DNA from: Bipolaris cookei | Lineage: Eukaryota > Ascomycota > Dothideomycetes > Pleosporales > Pleosporaceae | Assembly: GCA_002286855.1 (NCBI GenBank) | Contig: NRSV01000084.1 | Coordinates: forward strand, 46,892 to 110,891 | Direction of reading: 5' to 3' | DNA: 64,000 nucleotides | Shown: piece by piece, positions 1 through 11,667 of the stretch | Position numbering within the stretch: position 1 is the stretch's first letter | Layout: each line of letters opens with the position of its first letter | Program-made: the position numbers and the translations under genes | The notes under the pieces: generated by a model | Seen by the model: the letters and a program-made list of their open reading frames with translations, nothing else | What the model was told of the DNA's origin: nothing | Database searches by the model: none

Positions 1-1093
1 ACTGCTCGTCCAGGATCTCTCCGTCGCCCTCATACGACCCACTCCAGATCTTCTTCGCGCCCATTTCACAAATGCAGACTCTATCTATGCGCACATCGCG
101 CGCCCATACAAAGCCCTTGTACTTCTCAATCAGATTTGTCGCATCAAATCGCATCCAGCTATTTCCATGGGGGCCATGGCCTTCGCATATTACGGGTTGG
201 GCTTGGTCTTGATCACCATCTACTGAGCCCACCATCGATGCCGCATCATCATCATCATCATCGTTGTCTTGGCCGCGGTGCGCGTCGCCATCGTGTCGAT
301 GGTGAGGCGAAGCCTTGTGTTCGATATGCTTCAGCCCGTGTTTTAATTTCGATGATTTCGATCGTCCTCTTCCACGCCTGGGCTTTGCGTAGATGGTGTT
401 CACGATGGTAGCGTGGAGCTTCAGCGGTCTTGTGTCTGCGACCAGGAGTCCTGCATCTGTGAACTGCTCTCTTAATGCAGAGGCAAATAAAGGCAGACGC
501 AGCGATGGGTCCCGTGGCTTGGCGTATAGGATATTTGTTTTGTTTGGTGCTTGCATTGGCACCAAAGCTTCTAGGTTAATGGTCAAGGCATCGGTATCTG
601 GCATCGCTGCAGGAACAAGGTTTTCTCCTATTATCCCATCTTCGGCGGCCTTTTCAGCTATGCGACGGTGGCTAATGTCGCGGAGTAGAGTGTGTCCATC
701 CAAGTCCTTCAAGTACTGTTTGGCCTTTTCCAGTTCCTTTGCATCCAGACTCATCACCCCCAGTGTGAGATGAAGTGTACCTACCGGCCGCACCGCCTTG
801 GCGGGTACTATGCTATCGCTTGCTAGGTCTTTTTTGAACTGATCCAGGCCTTCTTGGAGCTGCGGCCTGCTGGCGTCTGTGACAAGTGGCAGACACAAAA
901 AGTGGGTGAGCGGAGGTTTCTTTGCTCCACCCTTACCGTTCTTCTTACTTCCTCGTGGATGCTGGCCGGTAGATACAGATGAAAAGTCTTGCGTTGGAGA
1001 TCCTTGTAGCGATGTCCTGATCTCCGTGTTGTCGCGCAGTTTCTCGCCATCTAGGAAGTCGTTGTAGTCACTTCTTGACTTTTTCTTGCCCAT
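1..1093 (-). CDS. ASCC1/AKAP7-like 2H phosphoesterase (3' end cut by window)
   Basis: The reading frame is open from the ATG at 1093 to the window edge, at least 364 codons with no intron seen. The product has the two His-x-Thr motifs of 2H phosphoesterases: HLTLG at about residue 108 and HATIVN at about residue 227, preceded by a strand-like PLTHFLCLPLV. This arrangement fits the AKAP7/ASCC1 family, whose members handle 2',3'-cyclic phosphate ends or assist the ASCC alkylation-repair and transcription complex. The N-terminus is a short basic MGKKKSR segment, so no KH domain precedes the 2H fold as it does in animal ASCC1. A His/Asp-rich low-complexity stretch (positions 225-310) separates the second motif from the C-terminal part. 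The family is well supported; the exact substrate is unknown. Confidence 0.8.
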   Translation of the reverse strand, partial: MGKKKSRSDYNDFLDGEKLRDNTEIRTSLQGSPTQDFSSVSTGQHPRGSKKNGKGGAKKPPLTHFLCLPLVTDASRPQLQEGLDQFKKDLASDSIVPAKAVRPVGTLHLTLGVMSLDAKELEKAKQYLKDLDGHTLLRDISHRRIAEKAAEDGIIGENLVPAAMPDTDALTINLEALVPMQAPNKTNILYAKPRDPSLRLPLFASALREQFTDAGLLVADTRPLKLHATIVNTIYAKPRRGRGRSKSSKLKHGLKHIEHKASPHHRHDGDAHRGQDNDDDDDDAASMVGSVDGDQDQAQPVICEGHGPHGNSWMRFDATNLIEKYKGFVWARDVRIDRVCICEMGAKKIWSGSYEGDGEILDEQ

Positions 1094-2012
1094 GATCGGC
1101 GATGAGCTGTAAAACCGGGTATCTAGAAGCTGATTTGGTGGCTGCTTTGTAAGGATAGAGGCAGTAGCTGCACTTGCAGCTGCAATAGTAATGCAACAGT
1201 TGATTGGTCCAGGAGCAGCTCGACGCAAGATCGTCGCCGCAACCAGCATAAGACGTCGGCTACGCTGAGCGGGAGAACGGACAACCCGGCAAGCAGATTA
1301 AACGTAGATGCAAAAACAGAATAAAAATGAAGAATCAGTCGCGCCGAACAAGACACACGACAAGACCAACGACAACGTCGGCAGCGTTTAGGAAAAGTGG
1401 TGTCAAAAAGGGCGCCTAATCAACGATAATAAAGGTGTTTTTGATGTTGAGCTTCCATGGGTCAGCCTGGTAGCCTATCACAGGCCTTTGCATGAGCGAC
1501 GAGTGACGTAGGCCCCAAGGTGGGGTGACTGACAGGCGCCGCTGCAGCCTCCGTCGCCGCTTCTTCTCAAGCGCGTTAGGCGTTCGGCCCTTTGCTGTTT
1601 AGCACCTGGTAGGGCTGAGAAACCTTCTACGGTGTATAGGAAGCGTGTAAATCACAAGAAATTGACCTTGTTTGCCCTTTTGAACAGCCCTCAAGTCTAA
1701 CACATTCTAACGTAGAAATATCAATAAGCCGAGTTAGGGCGAACTATTTAGAGTGCAACCTACCCAACAATGGCATATACACAATAAAACAGCCCTAGAA
1801 ACTCAACACAAGGATGCAACATAGGAAGAGGATTCGTAAAAAAAAATTGGGGCGTGGCAGTAGGTAGGGTAGGAGGACCAGAGTCGCGCAGCGCTCGTCG
1901 AAGCGGACAATCTGGAGCTTGCCTGCCGTAGGCGCTATATATACCCCGCAAATAAGCATGACGAGTGCGAGACGGGTGCTCGCGCCATTGCTCTCTGGCG
2001 GTGGTATGCCCC
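1094..2012. other. Intergenic, no gene recognised
   Basis: This stretch lies between the 5' end of the 2H-phosphoesterase gene and the 3' end of YPD1. Only short frames without family similarity or plausible splice structure are present. It should hold the promoter of the first gene and the YPD1 3' UTR. Confidence 0.5.
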
Positions 2013-2768
2013 TCAAGCTTCATCGTCGTCTTTGTAGAACTCCTTGAGGATGTCCTTGACGTCTGCAAACTCCTTCTTGGCCTGCTTAATGATCTTGCCC
2101 AAGTTCTCCTGAGCCTGCTCTTCTGTAATGTCCTTTGTGCCTGCGTCGTCCTTCAATTGACCGTAATGTTGGATCTTCTCGCACGAGTCCTTGACTTTGG
2201 TGAGGCCGAGCGTGGCTGACGAGCCCTTGAGGAAATGGCCGAGCTCACTCAGCTCCTTGAGGTACTTGCCCTCCTTCTTTTCTCTATCTCGCGTATTAGC
2301 CGTAGTACTGTGAGACGAGGCTGGCATGCCGTGCGGGGAGGGGCAGGGCGTGGGCGCATGTGTGGCGTCACCATGAAAGCGCGCGGCGGGCACTCACAGC
2401 TCCTTGTCCATCTTCTTGAAAGTCTGGTCTGCCTGGCCAAAAAAGTCGTAGACGATGCTTTTGCTGAACTCGCGCTCGTCCTCGTCCTCGTCCATCTCGA
2501 GAATCTGCTCAAAGGTGGCAGGGTCGATCTGATCCTCAGCGCCGGGAATCGACATGATGTCGCCGCTCTGCTGGCAAAAAGGATTAGGTTAGGAGGTAAA
2601 GATTGCTCAGCGCCGTAGTGCGGATGCAAAGTGGGCAAGGCAAGAACAGTAGATAAGGGAGAGACACATGCTGGGACGTGGGCAGGGACATGGTGGGGTC
2701 CTAGGCAAGGGCAACTAGAGGGACGAGGGGCAGAGGGGCACACGAACCTTGTCGTCGGTAGCCGACAT
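2013..2768 (-). CDS. YPD1: Histidine phosphotransfer protein Ypd1
   Basis: Three exons (2748-2768, 2398-2570, 2013-2283) join in frame to 154 aa; yeast Ypd1 has 167. The C-terminal part carries the HPt signature LGHFLKGSSATLG, whose His is the phospho-acceptor, followed by KVKDSCEKIQHYG, the usual second helix. The upstream exon gives a helix rich in Asp/Glu (QILEMDEDEDEREF) and YDFFGQA, also typical. Ypd1 carries phosphate from hybrid histidine kinases to the response regulators Ssk1 and Skn7 in the osmotic and oxidative stress relay. The first exon codes only seven residues (MSATDDK). The last exon starts one base before GAA so that LEKKEG is read. Splicing is inferred from frame and GT/AG sites. 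Confidence 0.88.
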
Positions 2769-4990
2769 TTTTGCTCAAGACCAGACGGCGAAGGCGATAG
2801 GGCAGAGGGCGGTGGTGAATCCGGACGACGATGCTGTCGACACCGTATGGGACTGGTGTCGCAGCGAAGGGCAACTATTGGGGGGCGCGAACGGATATTT
2901 TTTCGCGCCTTAGCAGTGGGCCGTGCGGCTGTCGGATTCACCTGCGGGGGCTGGATCGGGCTTAGTGGGAGACAGAAAAGGGTCGGCCCGTGGGTGTTGT
3001 TGTGAGCGCCGTTGCTAGAGCTGAGGACGTTGTCCAAGGGTCAGTGTCTAGGGATGATGCAGGGTGGGCAATCGAGTGTGTCTGTGACTGCGACTGCCGA
3101 ACTACTACGCACAAGAGCTGAGACTAAGTCGCGCCTCTAGACCGTTAGTTCGTATTGCTTCCACGGGGCCGGATGCTGGGTGAAGCGGCTGCAGCTATGC
3201 TCGTCACGGGCAGAATTGGGACCGAAGTGGGTGTTGGATAGGATGGTAAGAGGAAAGCAGTTTTGGCAGCAATAGTCACGGGAATGTGGCTCATATACGG
3301 CGGGCAGTGTTCTAGAAAGTGAGGGTTGCGATGTTTGCATCACCGCAAAAAGAGAGGAGGGGGGAGAGGGGCAGAAGGGGGGCACGGGATGAGCAGTGGA
3401 ATAAGGGCTCGATACAGGCGGGTGGATACCTCGACGTCAATCGGCAGCCATCACTCGCCGTTGATCGCCTGTTACGAAGCCGTCCTCTGCTACTCTCTTC
3501 CTGGCGGCTGACTGGAGACCACCCCCCCTCCCTCGCAGTCATAGTCATCGGGTACCCGGCCAAAGGCAATGCGCCGCACCCAAGTCGTGTGGAGTCGTGT
3601 CCTCTGACCTGGCATGTTGCCTGCAACGCCGTGTGCCTCTGCGGCTGATGAGGCTAGCCAAAGCCATGGCTCCTACCGCCCTGACCCGTCGGGAGAGCAG
3701 TTGAATACGCCCTCAAGACGGAAGAGAAAAGAAGAGCAGTCGAGTGTGCGCCAAGAAGGCCTGGAAGCGGATCGAAAAGGGTTTTCTCCGCGGTAGAAAC
3801 TCTTGAGGCGGGGTGCCAGCGTAGGAATATAAACAAAGACGAGGGTTGGGTTTTTTTGCTTCACGACAAACGACGTCACATTGTAAGCTGTCGTCATTGC
3901 GCATGCGCATTTGCCAGACCCTGAATTGGGGCTTGCTGGGTTGAGCTAACCACTCAAGACCGCGTACAGCCGCCGTTTGGCCCTACCCTCTTGCATGTCC
4001 ATGTATCTATGTATCTATGTGCAGGGCTTGTTTCTCTTGAACCTAATAGCCATGCACGTACATCACGGATGCCACAGACACCGCCTCAAAAAAAAACAAA
4101 GCGACGCCATAGGGCCGGGCATTGAACCCACACACGACAGGCCTGCCCCATGGACCCTGGCCATGGTTTTTCCGTCCAAACCTGCGTCATGCGTGATTCA
4201 TGCTCTTCCGGCCTTCTCCGAAATGCAATAGGCTGCTGCTGTCTCGTTGCCAACAACTAGTCCACTCTCAAGCAAATGGCGGGAGGAGGGCGGCATGGAA
4301 ACGCCCAGGATCGGCCTTAATGAGGTTTGGTGTGCACGACAGCGGAGGCCCTAGCCATTGCAGCGCTGCAGGGTAAACGAGTGGAGCAATTCTTATTGCA
4401 GTCTGATTGGCGTGAGTATGCTTGGTAGACGATACGTTGAGCGGTACCGGGCCAGTTTTTTTGTTGACCACCAAGCTCACCAAGCCTGACCGGTCTGCAT
4501 TTCTTCCATGTCAAACAATGACTCAAGAAGTCTGCGAACTGGCAAGGCTGAAAATAACCGTAGTAACTCACCCTAGGCAAGCAGCGAAGTCGGCCATGCA
4601 CGCTTGTCTCTTGCACGCGAGCAGTAGGTCGAAGCTTTCGGGAACTAACTAGCGCCATGACTGTCTACTACGACACAACAGCCCCCTCACACGGAAGGGA
4701 TCATCGCCCGCCTTCATCGTCTCACCGCAAATAGCCAACCACGTGCCGCCTCTGGGGGCTTCAGTGAGCAAACACACAATCCTCGGTGAAGGATTCCGAG
4801 CTTTAGTGCAATGCTTCAGATCGACCGATTCGATCCCAAAAGACAAAAAAAGACACGAGCACACCCCAAGGATCGAAGAGACATGTCATTTCTCGTATAC
4901 ATACGTACACATTTCATAATCTAGCCGTTCAATGCAGCCCCCGGATCATGCACGGCAGCCATGAGCCGACGAAAGAGCCCGTCACCTTGC
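2769..4990. other. Long intergenic region without a recognised gene
   Basis: About 2.2 kb between the YPD1 start and the aspartate aminotransferase stop. Frames up to 113 codons exist on both strands but overlap one another and show no known motif or consistent splice sites. A short ATGTATCT microsatellite lies near 4000-4020. The region may contain a non-coding transcript or a fast-evolving small gene that cannot be seen from sequence alone. Confidence 0.4.
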
Positions 4991-6502
4991 TTAACCCTTG
5001 ACCTTGTAAATAGCCTCTGCAAGGCGTCCGACGTTCTCGCTGGTGATACCAGCGACCGAGATGCGGCCGTCCTTGGTGGCATATACCGAGTGCTGTCACG
5101 TTAGCTGGGTCTAGTATCACATGGCATGTGGTGCCCAACTTACCTCCTTTGCTAGTTTGTCCATCTGCTCCGGTGTCAGACCCGTGTAGGCGAACATACC
5201 AATCTGCGATGTAATGTGGCTCCAGTCGTGCTTGCTCCCGAGTTTCTCAAGGTTTTCCCTGAGCAGAGCACGCATGGTGATGATGCGGTCAGCCATTCCC
5301 TTGACCTCGCCAAGCCATTGCTTGTTGAGCGAGGTGTCGTTCAGAATCTCAGAGGCAATGCGGGCACCGTGAACTGGGGGGTTGGAGTACATTGGGCGGA
5401 CAATGATCTTGATCTGTGAGTCGACGCGCTTCTTCTCTTCGGCAGATTCGCAAACAACAGAGAAGGCACCCACACGCTCACCATACAGACCCATGTTCTT
5501 GGCAAACGACTGGGCCAGGACAGGGCGGAGACCCTCCTTGATGAAGTAGCGGAGGGCAAAGGCGTCCTTGGTGGTGTCACCGCTGGCAAAGCCCTGGTAG
5601 GCCATGTCAAAGAAGGGGAAGTGATCACCCTCCTTGACAGCATCGGCAATCTTGGTCCACTGCTCCTCGGTGGGGTCGACACCAGTGGGGTTGTGTGCGC
5701 AGGCGTGGAGCAGGACAATGCTGTTCTTGGGCATGGCCTTGATGTCGGCAATCATTCCCTCGAAGTCGAGGCCAATTGTGTCCTTGTTGTAGTAGCGGTA
5801 CTTCTCGACCTTGAGACCTGAGTCCTTGAAGACAGCATTGTGGTTGGCCCATGATGGCGTGGGGATGTAGATGGTCTTGGGGCCAGGGTAGTGACGCTCG
5901 AGGAAGGCGCCACCAATGCGCAGGGCGCCAGTACCTGAGATGGACTGGGTGACGGCGATGCTGTCATCGTTGAGGGGCTTCGAGTCGGCGCCATATGCGA
6001 GCTTGAGAGCAGCCTTTGTGAAATTGGGTACACCAGTGATGCCAGCGTACTCCTTGTCCAGCGAAGAGTCGACGACCTTTTTCTCCGCCTCTCTCACCGA
6101 GGGCAAGACGTAGGGCTTGCCCTTGTCGTCGCGGTACGCACCGGCGCCTGAGGATGCAGAGTCAGTCACGTCTTTGCTCTGAGAAGCTATTGCGGTTCAC
6201 TGACCGAGGTTGATCTTCTTGGGGTTGCTGTCGGCCTTGAAGGCTTCAGTGATACCCAAAATGGCCTGGAGAGAGCATTGTGAGCTGGCGCGCGGCTATC
6301 ATGTCTACAGGGCGGGTGCACATACATCCTAGACGTGTGGGTTAGCATTGGCACGAGTCAATTGGGCCGCAGCTTGCTTTTGGCCACTTACTGGAGGGCC
6401 CTGGGGCACCTGCGACCATGCCGAGACAGCTCGGACACTGGATTTGAGCGACAGCTGCTTGGTCGCCGCCTGGCGCAGCGCCGTGCGGGATGAGGCGAGC
6501 AT
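4991..6502 (-). CDS. AAT1: Aspartate aminotransferase, mitochondrial
   Basis: Five exons (6392-6502, 6326-6328, 6205-6265, 5144-6147, 4991-5092) give 426 aa, the usual length for the mitochondrial isoform. The enzyme interconverts aspartate + 2-oxoglutarate and oxaloacetate + glutamate with PLP, as part of the malate-aspartate shuttle. The PLP lysine is Lys275 in QSFAKNMGLYGER and the cofactor aspartate is Asp239 in FFDMAYQG; HNPTG is present. The N-terminus (MLASSRTALRQAATKQLSLKS) is basic and Ser/Ala-rich, as expected of a matrix targeting peptide. The conserved GPPD-ILG segment can only be completed if a 3-nt exon (GAT) is used between introns of 63 and 60 nt. The gene is divergent from GEP3. 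Confidence 0.93.
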
Positions 6503-6907
6503 AGTAGAAACCGGCTGCGAGATGAGAAAGCGAGAGGCGGGTAGAGAGAAGACAAGACAATGCTTCGTGGATGAAACAGAAGCAGCTGTGACTGTATTAG
6601 AGTACGTAGGTCGTTGCAGTGGGTGGTCTGAGCAAAATACCCCAGAAACGCAATAGTTCCCACGCCCGCCGCGGAACCTCTAGTATGTCATGTTCCTATG
6701 ACTCAGGCTCGCACACCATGTCTGCCTCCGATTGGCCAGCTGCCTGCCATACATCCCTGCTCCTTCCGCTGTCGCCATGGTAATTTTTTTCTGGACAGCC
6801 GCTGCGCGTCGCGTGAGAGCCGCCTACGTAGTGTGTAACCACCGTAGTACGATACATACATAGCATGTAGCCACAATTACTACACCAGTCTCCTGTTCTT
6901 CCCCAGC
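6503..6907. promoter_or_regulatory. Divergent promoter region AAT1 / GEP3
   Basis: 405 bp between two divergent start codons, both of nuclear genes for mitochondrial proteins. It must contain both promoters and 5' UTRs. No individual element can be assigned with confidence. Confidence 0.45.
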
Positions 6908-9157
6908 ATGCGACGCGCTCTCATCCAGGCCGGGACACTGCTGAACCATGAAGCCTCGATACCACTGTTTCTCTGCCCTGCCCTACTTAGAGCCCCCATA
7001 GCCACCACTCGCTGCGGTCCCTCCCGAGCCAGGTCGTCGACAAACTTTTCAACGTCAAGACCAATAAAGGACCAGGTCCGCGCTGCTGTGTCTCTCCCCG
7101 AAAACCATGATGCACCCCCACAGAATCCACCAGCTTCAAGATCCCTACCTCGAGCGTGCCCGGGATGTGGTGCACCCGCTCAGATTTACGAACAAAATGA
7201 AGCGGGGTACTATAACATAGACAGGAAGGCAGTACGTGCCTATCTCAATTCAGTCCCAGACATGCCAAAAGATACGGCGATCCAAGAAGACCATGTTTAC
7301 GAAAAGGCACTCAGCAACGTCGATCCCCAGCTGCTGGGAGAGTTGGGCATTGCCAAAGAGGGGAAACAAGTCCCCAACGACAATGACCCACCACCAACAC
7401 CCATGTGCGACCGATGCCACAACCTCCTCCACCATCGCCTAGGGTCACCTATCCACCATCCGACCGTTGATGCCATACAACAGACCATTGCCGAGTCTCC
7501 GCACCGACGCAACCACATCTACCATGTCGTCGACGCTGCCGACTTCCCCCTTTCCATTGTCCCGAACCTACAGTCGTCTTTGCGCATTCCCAAACTGCGA
7601 ACACAAAATAGGCGAGCCAAGCACAAGGGCTGGGTCGCCAACGACCGCATTGCAGAGGTCAGCTTCATCATCACGAGGGCCGATCTCCTAGCGCCAAAAA
7701 AGGAGCAAGTCGATGCGCTTATGCCGTATATTCGAGATGTGCTTCGCGATGCCCTTGGTCGTCAGAATGCGAATGCGCGTCTAGGCAATGTACGCCTCGT
7801 CAGTGCGAAGCGGGGATGGTGGACCAAGCAGGTAAAAGAAGACATATGGGATCGCGGAGGTGCAGGTTGGATGGTCGGCAAGGTCAACGTGGGAAAATCA
7901 AATCTCTTCGAAGCTGTCTTTCCTAAAGGACGGGGGGCAGATTATCAGGATGTGCGCAAGATCCGGAGCGCAGCAGAACGAGAAGCAATGCTTCGCAATG
8001 CAAAGACACTGGATGAGCTTGTGCAGGTCCAGCGGCAACTCGCTGAAGAGGATGCTGAGACGGAGCTTTTGAAAAACAAGCCGCAGGAACATCTTCACCA
8101 ACCTCCAGAGGAACTTGAAGAAACGCCCGAAGAAGATGATATCGACGACCCGGACACCCTCCTTCCCCCGCCCCAACCATTCACACCCTATCCCGTTCTC
8201 CCGATTGCCTCTTCGCTGCCTGGAACGACTGCATCTCCGATTCGCATACCGTTTGGGCAGAACAGAGGTGAACTCATCGACCTTCCGGGTCTTGCACGCA
8301 CAACCCCCGGGCTAGAAACTTTTGTCCAGCCCGCAGCACATGACGACCTTGTAATGAAGAATCGCATCAACTCGGAACGCTACACCCTCAAACCAGGTCA
8401 ATCTCTAATCCTTGGCGGAGGCTTGATTCGAATAACTCCTGTAACCCAAGACCTTGTCTTTCTCGTTTACCCCTTTGTGCCCATCCATCCACACGTCACG
8501 CGCACCGAAAAAGCAGAAGAATACCAGGCCCAAACCTCCGAACGCCAACTCCAAACACCACCCATTCTCGCCCCAAACGTCGGTTCTAAAATGCACTCAG
8601 CAGGCAAATTCCAACTAAAATGGGACGTAACCAAGAAAATCGCCGGCCCCGTAACCTCGCCCCTCGCCGGCAAAATGAAGCCCGAAAACCTCCCCTTCAG
8701 AATATGGGGCACAGACATCCTCATCGAGGGCGTCGGCTGGGTCGAAGTCTCAGCGCAGACGCGCAGGCCCCAGGGCTGGTCTCCCCCAGGTCTCATCAAG
8801 AAAGATCCCAACCAAGCCCGACTCGACCGCCAAGCTAGACTGCAAGCTGAAGCTGACCGTAAACAGCGTAAATTCGATGCTCTTGCGCGTGCAGAGCGCG
8901 AGGGCAGGGATCCCCAGGAAGTCCTTGAAGAAGAGTTCTACGAGGAGAATAAGAGGGGGTTGATGGAGCAGTGGGAAGAGGATTATCCTGAGATTGAAGT
9001 CTTTTCCCCGCTGGGCAAGTTTGTGGGACAACGACGGCCCATGTGTGCTAGTACTGTTAGTGGGCCAAAGCAGATTTCTAGTAGGGAGAGGAAACAGCGG
9101 CCGAGGCGGAGTATGGTTAGTGTAAAGCGACAGAGGAAGCCAAAGGGCGCGAGCTGA
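6908..9157 (+). CDS. GEP3: Mitochondrial circularly permuted GTPase Gep3 (YqeH family)
   Basis: Single exon of 749 aa. A zinc-binding pair CPGC (residues 84-87) and CDRC (167-170) precedes a circularly permuted G domain. G4-like ITRAD (near 255-259) and G5-like VSAKRG (near 298-303) come first, then the P-loop GKVNVGKS (324-331), and DLPG (458-461) as G3. This order is that of YqeH and its fungal relative Gep3/Mtg3, which acts in small mitoribosomal subunit maturation and is genetically linked to prohibitins. The first 60 residues are rich in Arg, Ser and Thr and look like a mitochondrial presequence. The G4 position reads TRAD instead of NKxD. An acidic linker (about 380-420) sits between G1 and G3. 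The C-terminus is basic, consistent with RNA binding. Confidence 0.85.
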   Translation: MRRALIQAGTLLNHEASIPLFLCPALLRAPIATTRCGPSRARSSTNFSTSRPIKDQVRAAVSLPENHDAPPQNPPASRSLPRACPGCGAPAQIYEQNEAGYYNIDRKAVRAYLNSVPDMPKDTAIQEDHVYEKALSNVDPQLLGELGIAKEGKQVPNDNDPPPTPMCDRCHNLLHHRLGSPIHHPTVDAIQQTIAESPHRRNHIYHVVDAADFPLSIVPNLQSSLRIPKLRTQNRRAKHKGWVANDRIAEVSFIITRADLLAPKKEQVDALMPYIRDVLRDALGRQNANARLGNVRLVSAKRGWWTKQVKEDIWDRGGAGWMVGKVNVGKSNLFEAVFPKGRGADYQDVRKIRSAAEREAMLRNAKTLDELVQVQRQLAEEDAETELLKNKPQEHLHQPPEELEETPEEDDIDDPDTLLPPPQPFTPYPVLPIASSLPGTTASPIRIPFGQNRGELIDLPGLARTTPGLETFVQPAAHDDLVMKNRINSERYTLKPGQSLILGGGLIRITPVTQDLVFLVYPFVPIHPHVTRTEKAEEYQAQTSERQLQTPPILAPNVGSKMHSAGKFQLKWDVTKKIAGPVTSPLAGKMKPENLPFRIWGTDILIEGVGWVEVSAQTRRPQGWSPPGLIKKDPNQARLDRQARLQAEADRKQRKFDALARAEREGRDPQEVLEEEFYEENKRGLMEQWEEDYPEIEVFSPLGKFVGQRRPMCASTVSGPKQISSRERKQRPRRSMVSVKRQRKPKGAS

Positions 9158-9604
9158 GTAGCGAGTTGAGTCTTAGATACGATTTCAAGTAACAATACAT
9201 CTTTTCTCAATAATCGATTTTAGCTATGCGGACGTTTGTGATCAAATAAGGAAAAATAATACCCAAAACGTATCGGTTCGATAATCTCACATCTCGCCAC
9301 GATACCGAGCTCAAGTCCATGGATTGAAAAGCATTCAGAAAGACTCCCATTACATGTTAACCAGGAAATCGGCAATTACATGGGTGTCCCCCTACTCCAA
9401 CCATCCCCCCGCCCCTTTCCACGGCAGGGTTATATACCATGGCTTGCGATGCGATACCAACGCCTTGAACGCCAGTCTATCCATCCTCCCTTTACCCCAC
9501 CCCGTCCCCCTGAGTATTCACCATCCTCGCCTTTATCATGGTACCCTTGTATTGTCCGACTCTAGCGTCAACGAGAGAAAATCCCTGCCCAAGGGCTTGT
9601 ATGT
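9158..9604. other. Convergent 3' region
   Basis: The 3' ends of GEP3 and the GT34 gene face each other here. No additional gene is visible. The region should hold the two 3' UTRs. Confidence 0.5.
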
Positions 9605-10719
9605 CTAGGTCGTGACTTCTAGCTTAGCCCAGTAGGCCTGCTGCTCCACGGCGCAGTCTCGACCGTCCTTGTCGCAGCCCGGGAAGACAGCAACGAGATC
9701 ACCCTCCTGGAAGCGACCGTTACGTTCGTTTGCGGGGCCGAGAGCGTAGGAATTAAGGAGGTTTTGGGGTACCATTGCGAGTTTGGCGAGAATCGTGCCG
9801 TGCCATCTGTTTGTGAGATTAGCTTACTGGTTCTAAAGCTGAAGATTGCCAGTAGATACTTACTGCACAATGTGCTCGAGCGCGTGGTACTCGGCCTTTT
9901 GGAAGTTGTAACTCCGGTAGATAGGGTCGAACCAGGTGTCCAGGAAGAACTTTGCCCACTCTCCATTTCGGACGATAAAGCTGCTCGGCGCCAGACCATC
10001 CTTATCTTGGGTGATGACAAAATCTATTCGGTCGCCCTTTAGGTTGCTGAATGTCTTGATGACGCTTTCGGGGGGAACGATGGGGGCGTTGGTGATCATG
10101 TGCGACTCGAGTTTGGTGGGCGTAAGGAGCGAAGTGTGGATGGGCGTGTCCATGTTCATGATCAGCGCGGTATGGTCAAGATACCACATGAACATGGAGG
10201 TTGGGTGGAGCGTCATGGCATGGCGGATTGCAGGCACGCGAGCCCAGGTGGGCGGAGAGTTGCCGATAGGATATTGGTTGTTGGTTGGGAAGAAGGTAAG
10301 ATAGCCTGATCGTATGTCAATATTCGCCCAATGTCTGCAGCAACTTGTCGGCGGTGGTGAGGCATACCATGTTTTTTGGCGTATTCCTCTCTGTTTCTTT
10401 TGACCTTTGATGTCCATGCGGGATCCATCTTGGGATCCACGACTGTGACCACGACCACAGGCGGGCCGCTCCCTATCTTGGGCTTGGGTATGTTTGCTGC
10501 ACTCCAGCCTCCTACCTTGGTGCTTCTTTTGGAAGTGCCACTACTTCCACCCAGCATCCAGATGAGCACGAAAAAGCCCAATATGCCACCAGCGATTAGC
10601 CGTCCTAGTTTGCTCCGGAGTAAATTCTTAAGAGCTGGTGGTATCGCAATTCCGCTCTGGTTTCTTGCAACATATGGCGGCGGTCGCGACGTCTTTCGTG
10701 GCGGCATGGCGAAATGCAT
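9605..10719 (-). CDS. GT34 Golgi mannosyltransferase subunit (MNN10/MNN11-like)
   Basis: Three exons (10368-10719, 9864-10305, 9605-9806) give 331 aa. After a short cytosolic tail comes one hydrophobic segment (IAGGILGFFVLIWML), then a lumenal domain starting PVVVVTVVDPK. This is the type II topology of Golgi glycosyltransferases. Motifs of family GT34 are present: NREEYAKKHGY, TWARVPAIRHAM and WYLDHTALIMN. The last corresponds to the metal-binding DxD region but reads D-H-T-A, as in Mnn11-type rather than catalytically classical subunits. Mnn10/Mnn11 belong to mannan polymerase II, which extends the alpha-1,6-mannan backbone. The start at 10719 gives MHFAMPPRK; the internal ATG at 10707 or one at 10773 are alternatives. 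The gene is divergent from phosphomannose isomerase. Confidence 0.82.
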
Positions 10720-11667
10720 CGTGGAGAGTCTCCGTGAGTAGAGGAGATGTTGCAGTTGGCGTGGGTGGAACAATACGAGCGATGTCGTGTGGCGGTCTGG
10801 AAGTCGTTAAGAGGCGCAATCGCTACAGGAACATTGTTGAAGTGTCTCGAGGTGAAGAATGGTCCCAATGCATGCAGGAGATGTGCAGATTGAGCGGGTG
10901 CTGCGAGAGACGGACTGCTCAAAGTCCACGCGACGACATGAGCATGCGCTGCGATTGGCCTTGGCAGGAGGGACCTTGCCCTAGCGCCCGCAGATTGTCC
11001 CTGGTCATGTTCGAGATGGAGGCATAACGGGCCATCACTATTTTTCTCGTTGAGAACCGATATCTTTCGAGCTATGCGCATATATATAAGACGTCGATAT
11101 TCTTATCTTTGCGCATCCTGCTGCTAGGCGCCACAATTGCACCATGTGCGACTTGTCCACGTTATTCTTCATCTGCTTACTCCCTTTCACCACAACATGG
11201 CTACTTTTTGACCTACGGTAATCAAAGACATGGCCTGTCGCTATACGAGTAGTTCAAATATCGCAAAATATGTCCATCCCTGTACAGCACCAGCGGCCGC
11301 TAGTAAAAGGAGTTGCCCATACCCACCTGGCGCGCCGTCCGAGTCATCACGAGATTTCGCCGGACTGGGCACGAGTCGAGATCTCCAACTATGGGAATTT
11401 CACCAACGGACGGCAAAGTCCACAATTCAGACGGAAGTCTCGGTATTTTTGCCAAGCTATATGACGATTGCTTACTGACTACCGCCTGCATCTTTGCAGC
11501 TACTTTGTGTTACCCGCTATGACGTCGAGTACCTGTCACAGTGAAGAAATAAACCCATTCGAAAAGAATGAAGAGTCGCGGGCTTGATCACAACAATCTG
11601 ATTTCAATCTCTTGATTTTGCCCTCTACTCTTTCTTTACTTACTCTAATCCGTTTCCATACACAGCT
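10720..11667. promoter_or_regulatory. Divergent promoter region GT34 / PMI1
   Basis: 948 bp between divergent starts. Short frames on both strands lack family similarity. The stretch just before 11668 is pyrimidine-rich (TCTTGATTTTGCCCTCTACTC), typical of fungal core promoters. Confidence 0.4.

Noticed and set aside
4110..4150. tRNA-like TTGAACCC motif
   Set aside because: The T-arm stem does not pair properly and no D-arm, anticodon arm or acceptor stem can be built around it.
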